Assembly (NCBI GenBank): GCA_937934385.1
Contig: CALGZV010000134.1
Span: forward strand, 1 to 15,965
Origin: an uncultured Clostridia bacterium
GTDB taxonomy: Bacteria; Bacillota; Clostridia; Oscillospirales; CAG-272
DNA: 15,965 nucleotides
Direction of reading: 5' to 3'
The notes below the pieces were generated by a model. It was not told the origin of the DNA, did no database searches, and saw only the letters and a list, made by a program, of their open reading frames with translations. Below are positions 1 through 6,000 of the stretch, piece after piece (position 1 is the stretch's first letter; every line of letters starts with the position of its first letter). The position numbers and the translations under genes are program-made.

Positions 1-1
1 T

Positions 2-79
2 ATTTATCTGATATTTTCAAGAGGGTTACAATATTTTGCCGGAAAAACTTTTTTAAACAAGTATCTGAAAGTTATCTGA
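2..79 (+). CDS. Possible 3' end of a gene entering from the left
   Basis: Reading frame 2 is open from the window edge to a TGA at 77-79 (25 codons, ending in residues KTFLNKYLKVI). A strong intrinsic terminator begins 35 nt downstream, which is where one would expect it after a gene end. The codons are AT-rich, unlike the GC-richer genes to the right. A competing frame (frame 1) stays open to a TAA at 232-234, but it would run through the terminator hairpin. No family can be recognised from so few residues, and the frame may be chance. Confidence 0.25.
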   Translation: MYLIFSRGLQYFAGKTFLNKYLKVI

Positions 80-114
80 TTTCGGGTGAATTTCCGTTTG
101 ATTCTTATGAAGAA

Positions 115-164
115 CCGGGCAGATGTGTTTTTTGTGCGCACATCTGTCCGGTATTTTATTTAAT
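115..164 (+). terminator. Intrinsic terminator
   Basis: A 13-bp stem (115-127 with 139-151, one G-U pair, GC-rich base) with an 11-nt T-rich loop is followed by the T-rich tract TATTTTATTTAAT. The orientation fits termination of a plus-strand transcript entering from the left edge. Confidence 0.6.
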
Positions 165-246
165 CTATATTGAAGGGTGTGAACCTTTAATGTCAGATCC
201 AAGCGGAACAAAAATGACAACCGAATATTATTAAAAGACTGTATTT

Positions 247-663
247 GCTTTTTACCGCGGGATCGCTTAATTCGGAGCAATCTCTCGGATAAAGAAAGCA
301 CCGCAGCGGAATACGAGAGATTGGCGTCTCCCGTATCCGAACTCAGGGTTGGTGTGAACAACACCTAAGTCACTTCTACGGTAAAGGATATGATAACACA
401 TTTTCTCCGAATTGTCAACAGCGTTGACGGATTTCAGAGGAAATAAACGCAGCGAAACGTGAGAAGCGGCTAACTCTCGTGTCCGTGCTTGGGGTTGCCC
501 AGACAACACCCAAGCTTTACTGCGAAAAATACGGTATTATTCTCTTGAAAAATCAGCACACTCTGCTTGATTTCAGAGAAGATGAACGCGGCGAAACGTG
601 AGAAACGGCTAATTCTCGCGTCCGTGCCTGGGGTTGACGCAGACAATACCCGAGCTTTACTGC
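247..663. repeat. Three tandem copies of a structured hairpin plus three-way-junction unit
   Basis: Three imperfect copies (247-381, 401-523, 540-663; starts about 140-150 nt apart) share one predicted fold. Each has a long upstream hairpin (outer arms 247-253/292-299, 401-407/437-443, 540-545/575-580) and then a three-way junction. P1 pairs 301-306/376-381, 449-452/520-523, 588-591/660-663. P2 pairs 311-320/327-336, 457-464/475-482, 596-604/613-621. P3 pairs 341-351/359-370, 488-497/504-514, 627-636/644-654, and has the same bulged A in its 3' arm in all copies (CAACACC or CAATACC). Stem sequences differ between copies while pairing is kept (for example P2 ATACG/CGTAT against ACGTG/CGCGT). 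Copies 2 and 3 are most alike. The fold suggests RNA function or a mobile palindromic element. The strand is undetermined, and I recognise no known RNA family. Confidence 0.6.
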
Positions 664-699
664 AATAAAAATTCCGTAACGTATTAAAGTTACATATCT

Positions 700-931
700 T
701 TTACGCAGCAGCGTGCTGTAAGCTTACAGTCTTTGAACCTATAAAGATAAAGTGTTGTGAACGAATGTGCATTTGGACGAAGTTTTTTGCCGGATGACGG
801 ACGCTGTGCGTCCTACACCTCATTCGAGCGGCTGCGCCGCCCACTTTTTCCCCAAAGGTGCGACTGAATTTTCCCTTTAATAAATTCGTACACGCACCTT
901 TCGAAATCATATTTGCTATGCAAATATGATT
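700..931. repeat. Palindrome-rich intergenic element
   Basis: This stretch is dense in inverted repeats. There is a palindrome CTGTAAGCTTACAG near 717-730, a GGACGC/GCGTCC hairpin (799-804/808-813) and a GCGGC/GCCGC hairpin (828-832/836-840). A 9-bp repeat AAAGGTGCG/CGCACCTTT pairs 854-862 with 893-901. A perfect 12-bp stem with 3-nt loop (905-916/920-931) closes it. A minus-strand frame of about 69 codons (701-910) crosses it, but its coding sequence is mostly these palindromes and has no convincing ribosome binding site, so I do not call a protein. The structure resembles a non-autonomous interspersed repeat; the family is not identified. Confidence 0.45.
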
Positions 932-1135
932 CCCAGATTCGGGAAAAATGAAATGGGGAAAGCCTGTAATTGCAAACTCGTCAGTTTCTTCCCTACTTTA
1001 AGGGAAAGACAGAAAACTTCGGCACGCCGCGTATTTGACGCGTCCGGACAGGACCAAAAAATATTTATCAGGGTTTTTGCGCCGGTGCGTATTATACGCG
1101 ATAGTTCACAGTTCTGAGTTCTCCGCTCCCGCTTG
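932..1135. other. Intergenic stretch without a recognisable gene
   Basis: No coding sequence is supported here. A 63-codon plus-strand frame starting in the preceding palindrome (926) has no family features. Small structures seen are a TTCCCT/AGGGAA hairpin (989-994/1001-1006), a 13-nt palindrome GCGTATTATACGC (1087-1099), and CTCCCG near 1125-1131 that could pair with CGGGAG at the start of the next element. Confidence 0.4.
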
Positions 1136-1216
1136 TTTTTATCCGGGAGTTTAGCTTATACGTTCGCTTCAGCGGATGTATTTATAGGCGGCTGACTTTC
1201 GTCAGCCGCCTTTTTA
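1136..1216 (+). repeat. Conserved two-hairpin element, left copy
   Basis: This 80-nt stretch is nearly identical to the reverse complement of 15854-15932. Both copies contain TTTTATCCGGGAG, TTTAGCTTATAC, a hairpin built on ATAC...GTAT, TTTATAGG, and a terminal GC-rich hairpin. Differences fall at paired positions: the terminal stem has GGCGG/CCGCC here and GGAGG/CCTCC in the other copy, and the first hairpin changes G-U to A-U and C-G to U-G. That pattern points to selection on RNA structure. It may be the 3' part of a small RNA or a dispersed terminator-bearing repeat. Sequence upstream of it is not conserved between the two copies. Confidence 0.6.
1186..1216 (+). terminator. Intrinsic terminator at the end of the conserved element
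   Basis: A perfect 11-bp stem (1186-1196 with 1201-1211) with TTTC loop is followed by a run of Ts (1211-1215). It would stop plus-strand transcription before it converges on the minus-strand glmM gene. Confidence 0.75.
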
Positions 1217-1289
1217 TACGCATAAAAGGTGCTGAAAATGTTTTTACTAAGCTGCACAGAAAAAACATATTTACAAATTTAGAACAACA

Positions 1290-1378
1290 TAGGGTGAGCC
1301 TGACAAGCTCAGTAACACTTCTAAGCCATTCCCTCAAAGGAGCAGCCTTGACGGATTTGGCAATTCTCCTGCGTAAAA
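1290..1378 (-). repeat. Small intergenic repeat downstream of glmM
   Basis: On the minus strand this segment contains AGGAG...CTCCT arms (1366-1370 with 1338-1342) enclosing GCC/GGC, then TTTGAGGG and a GAGC...GCTC hairpin. It carries CCGTCAAGGCT followed shortly by CCTTT, and the same start occurs in the fabD-fabG gap at 7842-7860, so the two look like members of one interspersed repeat family. Lying directly after the glmM stop codon, the AGGAG hairpin could also help end glmS-glmM transcription, but there is no clear U-tract. Confidence 0.4.
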
Positions 1379-2740
1379 TTAAATTTTGTTATTCGAATAT
1401 CCGTTTCCGATTATTGCGCCTTCGATACTGTCCGCAAGCTCTGAGCAAAGCTCACTGCTCTGCGCCTCAACAGTTATTCTTATCACAGGCTCGGTGCCGC
1501 TCTTACGGATAAGCAGCTTACCTTTTCCGATGAGCCTTTGCTCAGCCCGCTTCGCCGCACGCACAACTTCGGGATCGTGCAGCGCCGAGTCACGGTCGTA
1601 TGCACGCACATTTTTCGTAACCTGCGGATACATATAAAGTCCGTCGTACAGCTCAGATGCGCGTCCGCCTTTCTGTGCAAGCAGTCTTGCAAGCATTATT
1701 GCCGTAACAAGACCGTCTCCTGCCGTTTCGTATTCGGGTATTATAATGTGTCCGCAGCTCTCTCCTCCGAGACAAACTCCGCTGCGGCGCATCTCCTCGC
1801 TGACATTGCGGTCACCCACGTCGGTAAGCCGCAGAGCTATTCCTTTTTCGGCAAATGCTTCTCTCAGTCCGATGTTCGACATTACCGTCGAAACGACGGT
1901 ATCTCCCGCAAGCTTTCCGCGCTCCTTCATATCGCAGCCGAGAATATACAGTATATGATCTCCGGTAATAATGCCGCCGTTTTCATCAACAGCGATGCAC
2001 CTGTCCGCATCTCCGTCAAATGCAAAACCGATATCAAGATGTTTTTCACGTACAAATTCCGAAAGCGTCTGCGGCGAAGTTGAACCGCATTTCCGATTGA
2101 TATTGAAACCGTCCGGCGAATTTTCTATAGCGAATGTCTTTGCGCCGATAGCTTCAAATATTTCCTCTGCCATTCCCGACGCACTTCCGTTTGCAGTGTC
2201 GAGTCCTACTTTCAGCCCGCCGACGCCGTCTCCGCCAAGTCCGATCAGATGCTTTATATATTCCTGACACCCGGCTTCATAGTCAACGGCTACACCGATA
2301 TCGCCGCGCATTGCCGGAGAAAACACATCCGTCATTCCGTCCATTCCGTCGAGATACATTTCCGCACCTGCGACTGTTTCATCTCCGGTCTTTCCGCCGA
2401 TTCCGTCTATCAGCTTTATACCGTTATCGTAAAACGGATTATGGCTCGCCGATATCATTATCCCGCAGTCAAAGCCGCCGCTGCATACGGCATACGACAC
2501 CGACGGAGTTGTCGTCACATGCATAAGATAAGCGTCCGCGCCGACTGACATAAGTCCTGCGGCAAGCGCATATTCAAGCATAAAACCGGACCACCGTGTG
2601 TCCTTTCCTATCACAGCGCGGCAGCGATGCTCTTTTCCGAAGCAGATACCGAGATACCGTCCGATCTTAAATGCATGCTCTGCCGTAAGTTCCGTTCCGG
2701 CCTCACCGCGGAAGCCGTCTGTTCCGAAATATTTTCCCAT
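1379..2740 (-). CDS. glmM: Phosphoglucosamine mutase
   Basis: Converts glucosamine-6-phosphate to glucosamine-1-phosphate in the cytoplasm, on the route to UDP-GlcNAc for peptidoglycan. The 453-residue length is normal for the family. Visible motifs in order: KYFGTDGFRG at the N-terminus; SASHNP with the phosphorylatable serine at Ser99; the Mg2+ loop DGDADR (242-247); the sugar-binding GGESCGH (325-331), where the family more often has GEQSGH; and the phosphate-binding RKSGTEP (412-418). The start is supported by AGGA seven bases upstream of the ATG. It lies 18 nt behind the natural end of glmS (2759) on the same strand, so the two are probably co-transcribed. The gene itself appears intact. 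Confidence 0.95.
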   Translation of the reverse strand: MGKYFGTDGFRGEAGTELTAEHAFKIGRYLGICFGKEHRCRAVIGKDTRWSGFMLEYALAAGLMSVGADAYLMHVTTTPSVSYAVCSGGFDCGIMISASHNPFYDNGIKLIDGIGGKTGDETVAGAEMYLDGMDGMTDVFSPAMRGDIGVAVDYEAGCQEYIKHLIGLGGDGVGGLKVGLDTANGSASGMAEEIFEAIGAKTFAIENSPDGFNINRKCGSTSPQTLSEFVREKHLDIGFAFDGDADRCIAVDENGGIITGDHILYILGCDMKERGKLAGDTVVSTVMSNIGLREAFAEKGIALRLTDVGDRNVSEEMRRSGVCLGGESCGHIIIPEYETAGDGLVTAIMLARLLAQKGGRASELYDGLYMYPQVTKNVRAYDRDSALHDPEVVRAAKRAEQRLIGKGKLLIRKSGTEPVIRITVEAQSSELCSELADSIEGAIIGNGYSNNKI

Positions 2741-3326
2741 AAGCTGTCCTTTCTCCGCTCACTCCACGGTAACTGATTTCGCAAGATTTCTCGGCTTGTC
2801 GATATCGCGGCCAGCCAAGATACAGCGCTGTACGGTATGCGATAAGCTGCGCCGCCGTCGCAGCAGGCATCGGCATGAAAAGCTCGCTTACCTGCGGAAG
2901 CCTTATAATGCTGTCGGCTGCATTTTCAGGAACTTTGATATTTTCACTGCACAGAAGAGTGACACGTGCGCCGCGGCACCTGACTTCGTCGATACTGCTC
3001 AGCATTTTATCGCAGAGACTCTCCTGCGTCAGAAATGCAAAAACAGGAGTTCCGTCGCTTATAAGAGATATTGTCCCGTGCTTCAGTTCGCCTGCCGCAT
3101 AAGCCTCGCAGTGTATATACGATATTTCTTTGAGCTTAAGCGCCGACTCAGCGCATATTGCATAGTCCGCGCCGCGCCCTATAAAAAATATGCTTTCCGC
3201 TCCGCTGATGCTCCGCGCAGCTTCTGTGCATATGCCGTCAAGCTCAAGCGCCCGCGCTATCGCCTCCGGTACTCTACTTTCAAGCTCAGCCGCAAAGCTT
3301 CTTATCCGGAACGCTTCCGCGCACAT
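2703..3326 (-). CDS. glmS: GlmS C-terminal fragment (second SIS domain)
   Basis: This is the continuation of glmS in a different frame, overlapping the N-terminal piece. The conserved block FIGRGADYAICAESALKLKE and the following EAYAAGELKHG are typical of the second SIS domain of GlmS. The ATG chosen (3324-3326) is only the first available in this frame, and there is no reason to think translation truly starts there. Past 2817 the frame leaves the GlmS sequence and runs on, out of register, into the start of glmM. The last 20 or more residues are therefore an artefact of the second frame break. Confidence 0.5.
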   Translation of the reverse strand: MCAEAFRIRSFAAELESRVPEAIARALELDGICTEAARSISGAESIFFIGRGADYAICAESALKLKEISYIHCEAYAAGELKHGTISLISDGTPVFAFLTQESLCDKMLSSIDEVRCRGARVTLLCSENIKVPENAADSIIRLPQVSELFMPMPAATAAQLIAYRTALYLGWPRYRQAEKSCEISYRGVSGERTAYGKIFRNRRLPR

Positions 3327-4587
3327 GTGCGAGCCTGAGAGAAAGCAGATAAAGCGCGGCAAGCTGAACTTCGTATGCCTTTGTACTTGCTACGGCGATC
3401 TCCGGACCTGCAAGAGTGTATATAACACAGTCCGCCTCCGTCGCAATGACCGAGCCGGGAACATTGACGACCGCAAGGATATACGCTCCGCGCGATTTTG
3501 CAAGCCGCATAGCGGCGACGGTATCGGCAGTCTCGCCCGACTGCGATATAACGACGGCAAGCTCATTTTTTCCGATTATCGGCTCGCGGCATCGGAATTC
3601 GGAGGCGATCTCCACACTGACAGGAACACGTGCAAGCCGTTCTATCGCGTATTTTCCCACAAGTCCCGCATGCATGGCGGTTCCGCAGCCTATCATGTAA
3701 ATATGCTCAAACGACGCAAGCCGCATGTCGGTAAGTACGTTCCCGCCTATGCACGGAAGTCCTCTGCGCACAGCTCCGCTGACGGTTCGCATGACCGCCT
3801 GCGGCTCCTCATGTATCTCTTTGAGCATGAAATGCGGATATCCGCATTTACTCACCGCTTCCGCAGTAATTACCGATCGCTCAGGCGTTTTTTCGACATT
3901 TTCTCCGCTTTCCGAATAAAAGTTTATCCCGTCACGAGAAACAACCGCAAGCTCGCCGTCTGCAAGGCGGTAAAACTCATCTGCATGCCCGGCTACAGCC
4001 GACATATCAGACATTATATAGTTGCCGTCCGCGCCGCATGCAGCTATAAGCGGACTCTCACGTTTAAGTGCATATATCTCTCCCGGGCGGTCTGCAAACA
4101 CCGCGCCGATAGCATAAGAGCCGCGAAGTTGCTCCGCGGTGCGCCTCAGCGCAAGTATCGGATCGTGCGTTTCCGAATAAAAAAGATCGGTCAGCTTTGC
4201 CGCCGCTTCGGTATCGGTCTGCGAGTAAAAATCATAGCCCTTGTCTTTCAGCATTCCGCGAAGCTCTGCGAAATTGCCGATTATCCCGTTGTGAACGATT
4301 TGAACCGCACATGTCCCGTGCGGATGCGCGTTTGTATCGTTCGGAGCGCCGTGCGTCGCCCAGCGCGTATGACCGACACCGCAGCCGGAAACGAGCGTAT
4401 CAGACAGCTCCCCGATCCTTTCTTTAAGTGCGTCAAGCCGCCCTGCGGCTTTCCCCGTTTTCAGCCCCCCGCCGTCGAAAACGGCGATTCCCGCCGAGTC
4501 GTATCCCCTGTATTCAAGCGACGAAAGTCCCTCAAGTATCCGCTGCACCGCGTCCGCCGTGCCTGTATATCCTATAATTCCGCACAC
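2759..4587 (-). pseudogene. glmS: Glutamine-fructose-6-phosphate aminotransferase, disrupted by two frameshifts
   Basis: Makes glucosamine-6-phosphate from fructose-6-phosphate and glutamine. The coding sequence is split across three frames. The glutaminase domain and first SIS domain run in one frame to a TGA at 3286-3288. The second SIS domain continues in a frame entered near the T run at 3294-3296 (one base too many, or two missing). The C-terminal tail DIDKPRNLAKSVTVE and its TGA lie in a third frame, entered at a tandem GCCAGCCA (2810-2817) that looks like a 4-bp duplication. Removing 1+4 bases gives 607 residues, matching the family length of about 610. The tail holds the lysine of AKSVTVE that contacts the sugar in the family. 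The start is the GTG at 4585-4587, which places the catalytic cysteine at residue 2. Sequencing or assembly error is a real alternative, since the gene is normally essential and its neighbours are intact. Confidence 0.85.
3286..4587 (-). CDS. glmS: GlmS N-terminal fragment (glutaminase plus first SIS domain)
   Basis: This 433-residue open part of glmS begins MCGIIGYTG, with Cys2 as the nucleophile of the class II glutaminase. Glutamine-site residues are visible: HTRWATHG (Arg75, Trp76), HNGIIGNF (Asn100, Gly101) and QTDTE (Asp125). The first sugar-isomerase domain follows with SQSGETADT and EIAVASTKAY. An upstream in-frame GTG at 4594-4596 would add three residues before the cysteine, which the mechanism does not tolerate, and AAAGG (ending 4600) is too close to it. 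The AAAGG suits the GTG at 4585-4587 better. If expressed alone this piece might hydrolyse glutamine, but it lacks half of the synthase domain. Confidence 0.7.
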   Translation of the reverse strand: MCGIIGYTGTADAVQRILEGLSSLEYRGYDSAGIAVFDGGGLKTGKAAGRLDALKERIGELSDTLVSGCGVGHTRWATHGAPNDTNAHPHGTCAVQIVHNGIIGNFAELRGMLKDKGYDFYSQTDTEAAAKLTDLFYSETHDPILALRRTAEQLRGSYAIGAVFADRPGEIYALKRESPLIAACGADGNYIMSDMSAVAGHADEFYRLADGELAVVSRDGINFYSESGENVEKTPERSVITAEAVSKCGYPHFMLKEIHEEPQAVMRTVSGAVRRGLPCIGGNVLTDMRLASFEHIYMIGCGTAMHAGLVGKYAIERLARVPVSVEIASEFRCREPIIGKNELAVVISQSGETADTVAAMRLAKSRGAYILAVVNVPGSVIATEADCVIYTLAGPEIAVASTKAYEVQLAALYLLSLRLAHVRGSVPDKKLCG

Positions 4588-4721
4588 ATGTATCACACGC
4601 CTTTCCGAATTTTTCTGTACAGCGGACAGTACCCCTGCCGTCCGCTTATTTTCTTCTATCCTGTACCGCCCGCGGCGCTTCAGTCAGACTGATTTTCCCG
4701 ACAATATGCCGGATAAAGCAA

Positions 4722-5423
4722 TTATCTGACAATATCGCCGCCGCGCGGCTTTTTATCCGCACCGTCCCGCCCGGACGGCCGCTTCGCCGCTATATCATCC
4801 GCAGACTTAAATATACAGCTGTCCGGAATATATCCTCTGACGAGCGAGAGCGGATATACCGTGCAGTTTTTCCCGATAACAGCGCCGGGGCAAAGCACGC
4901 TTCCGCAGCCTATCTCGCTGCCGTCTCCGACTGCCGCACCGAACTTACGCCGTCCGGTTCCGATCCTGCTGCCGAGCGACGCGACGGTTACCTCTGTTTT
5001 GTCGCATTTGACATTCGATGTGACCGCGCCTGCGCCGAGATGCACCTTGTAACCGAGAACGGAATCACCGACATAGTTATAATGCGGAATCTGCACACAG
5101 TCAAAAAGAATACTGTTTTTAACCTCTGTCGAATTACCTACGACGCACTCATTTCCGATTACCGCGTTTCCTCTTATATAAGCGCAATGGCGTATCTCGG
5201 AATACTCTCCGATAATACACGGCGCGGATATAGACGCCGTCGCGGCGATGCGCGCGCTTTTAGCCGCCCATACTCCGTCCGCTATCTGCAAAAAACCGCA
5301 CACCGAGGCAAGCTCCGGTATAAGTCCGCCGATACCGTCAAGCGCCTGCCACGGATACTTGTACATTTCAAGATACCGCGCCGCCGCGGTATGACTGAGA
5401 TCAAAAAGCTCTGATATTTTCAT
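4722..5423 (-). CDS. Left-handed beta-helix acyltransferase, GlmU C-terminal-like
   Basis: A 233-residue protein with a short N-terminal segment (about 1-45, containing LFDLSHTAAARYLE and YPWQAL) and then hexapeptide repeats (about 50-200) that form a left-handed beta-helix. Residues IPHYNYVGDS (112-121) and LGAGAVTSN (129-137) align with the acetyltransferase part of GlmU (HLTYLGD, IGAGTITCN), placing His114 at the GlmU catalytic histidine. Proteins like this are often annotated UDP-N-acetylglucosamine pyrophosphorylase, yet no nucleotidyltransferase domain is present. First gene of an operon with glmS and glmM, so acetylation of glucosamine-1-phosphate is a reasonable inference. Another sugar acyltransferase is possible. 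GGGGA lies about 8 nt before the ATG. The C-terminal tail is polar and probably disordered. Confidence 0.8.
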   Translation of the reverse strand: MKISELFDLSHTAAARYLEMYKYPWQALDGIGGLIPELASVCGFLQIADGVWAAKSARIAATASISAPCIIGEYSEIRHCAYIRGNAVIGNECVVGNSTEVKNSILFDCVQIPHYNYVGDSVLGYKVHLGAGAVTSNVKCDKTEVTVASLGSRIGTGRRKFGAAVGDGSEIGCGSVLCPGAVIGKNCTVYPLSLVRGYIPDSCIFKSADDIAAKRPSGRDGADKKPRGGDIVR

Positions 5424-5454
5424 TATTTTTCCCCGTAAATTTTCATATAAGTTT

Positions 5455-5483
5455 ATTATATACAGTGCAGGCTAAAACTTGCA
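5455..5483 (-). promoter_or_regulatory. Probable promoter of the LbH-glmS-glmM operon
   Basis: On the minus strand a perfect TATAAT (plus coordinates 5455-5460) lies 31 nt upstream of the start codon at 5423. A weak -35-like TGCAAG sits 17 bp further upstream (5478-5483). The -35 match is poor, so strength is uncertain. No glmS ribozyme core was found in this leader or in the 134-nt gap before glmS. Confidence 0.5.
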
Positions 5484-5531
5484 TATAACGGCAAAAAAAT
5501 TTGTGATATACCCTGATGTATCAGCTTATTT

Positions 5532-5592
5532 TGATTGACTGCGGAATATTTAATTATAAAAAGATAATAAATGCAGAAAATAATGTCAATCA
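5532..5592. other. Inverted repeat in the divergent intergenic region
   Basis: TGATTGAC (5532-5539) and GTCAATCA (5585-5592) are perfect 8-bp inverted arms. Inside them CTGC and GCAG are also complementary. Between them lies AT-rich sequence including TTATAA, 17 bp after a TTGATT, which could be an alternative plus-strand promoter. Function is unknown; it could bind a dimeric regulator of either divergent operon. Confidence 0.3.
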
Positions 5593-5660
5593 TAGCTGTA
5601 AACCGTTATGAAAATAATTCACGGAAAATTTTTCTTTTTTAAGTAAAAAAATATAAATCC

Positions 5661-5698
5661 GGAACGTTATTGGAACGCCCTGGGAATATATACGGAAC
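5661..5698 (+). promoter_or_regulatory. Four GGAAC/GGAAT motifs at exact 11-bp spacing
   Basis: GGAAC begins at 5661, 5672 and 5694, and GGAAT at 5683, so all four are exactly 11 bp apart and face the same side of the helix. The last one ends 10 bp before the -10 hexamer, covering where a -35 would lie. Direct repeats of 11-bp period immediately upstream of -10 are the known binding layout of OmpR/PhoB-family response regulators (PhoB, PhoP, WalR boxes). The GGAAY sequence itself does not match a box I know. The FapR operator consensus is not present. Confidence 0.5.
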
Positions 5699-5705
5699 AT
5701 GCTTT

Positions 5706-5714
5706 TGATATAAT
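5706..5714 (+). promoter_or_regulatory. Extended -10 promoter of the fatty-acid operon
   Basis: TGATATAAT is a perfect extended -10 (TG, one base, TATAAT at 5709-5714). No good -35 hexamer exists 16-18 bp upstream, where the phased GGAAY motifs lie instead, suggesting activator dependence or reliance on the extended -10. It leaves a leader of about 50 nt before the acpP start. An alternative TATAAA lies at 5719-5724. Confidence 0.6.
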
Positions 5715-5769
5715 TCATTATAAATAAATAAGCTATAGGCTTGCTTAAATATTTTGGAGGAATTTTATT

Positions 5770-5994
5770 ATGTACTTTGAAACAATCGCTAAGATTATCG
5801 CTGAACGCACAGGATGTGATGTTTCCGCAGTAAAACCCGAAAGCACCTTTGCAGAACTCGGAATTGATTCTCTCGACACCGTAGAGCTTCTCATGAGCCT
5901 TGAGGACGAGATCGGCGTTGAGATCGAGCTTGATCAGAAGGTTGAGACAGTAGCTGACCTTGACAGCTTCATCCAGAGCAAGACTCAGGCATAA
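5770..5994 (+). CDS. acpP: Acyl carrier protein
   Basis: Carries the growing acyl chain on a 4'-phosphopantetheine arm for all enzymes of the operon. It is 74 residues, acidic, and has the DSL motif with the modified serine at Ser34 (GIDSLDTVEL), followed by the helix II acidic patch (LLMSLEDEIGVEI) that docks partner enzymes. GGAGGA eight bases before the ATG is the strongest ribosome binding site in the operon, as suits a very abundant protein. It is the first gene of the operon, preceded by the extended -10 promoter. A fatty-acid role rather than a polyketide or specialised ACP is supported by the complete fab set downstream. Confidence 0.97.
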   Translation: MYFETIAKIIAERTGCDVSAVKPESTFAELGIDSLDTVELLMSLEDEIGVEIELDQKVETVADLDSFIQSKTQA

Positions 5995-6000
5995 ACAGTC

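Noticed and set aside
1..234. Frame 1 open from the window edge to a TAA at 232-234 (77 codons, with CVFCAHICP).
   Set aside because: It runs through a strong terminator hairpin and into AT-rich non-coding sequence, with no recognisable domain. The shorter frame ending at 79 fits the terminator better.
247..663. The tandem units as a CRISPR array.
   Set aside because: Copies are imperfect, long, internally structured and separated by related, not unique, spacers of irregular size; there are no cas genes.
1136..1180. GGGAGTTTAGCTTA resembling the 5' part of a tRNA.
   Set aside because: There is no anticodon or T arm and no acceptor pairing; the sequence runs into a terminator hairpin.
3190..4692. 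A 500-codon plus-strand open frame opposite glmS, and a 383-codon minus-strand frame opposite accC (11015-12166).
   Set aside because: Both lie antisense to clearly conserved genes, are rich in Arg, Ser, Cys and Tyr as expected for codon shadows, and show no domain or ribosome binding site.
4588..4721. Possible glmS ribozyme in the gap upstream of glmS.
   Set aside because: The gap is too short for the usual ribozyme and none of its conserved core strings were seen. Only a short AGCGGAC/GTCCGCT hairpin is present, so the ribozyme is not supported.
5424..5769. FapR-type operator upstream of acpP.
   Set aside because: No match to the TTAGTACCTA-type inverted repeat was seen in the intergenic region.
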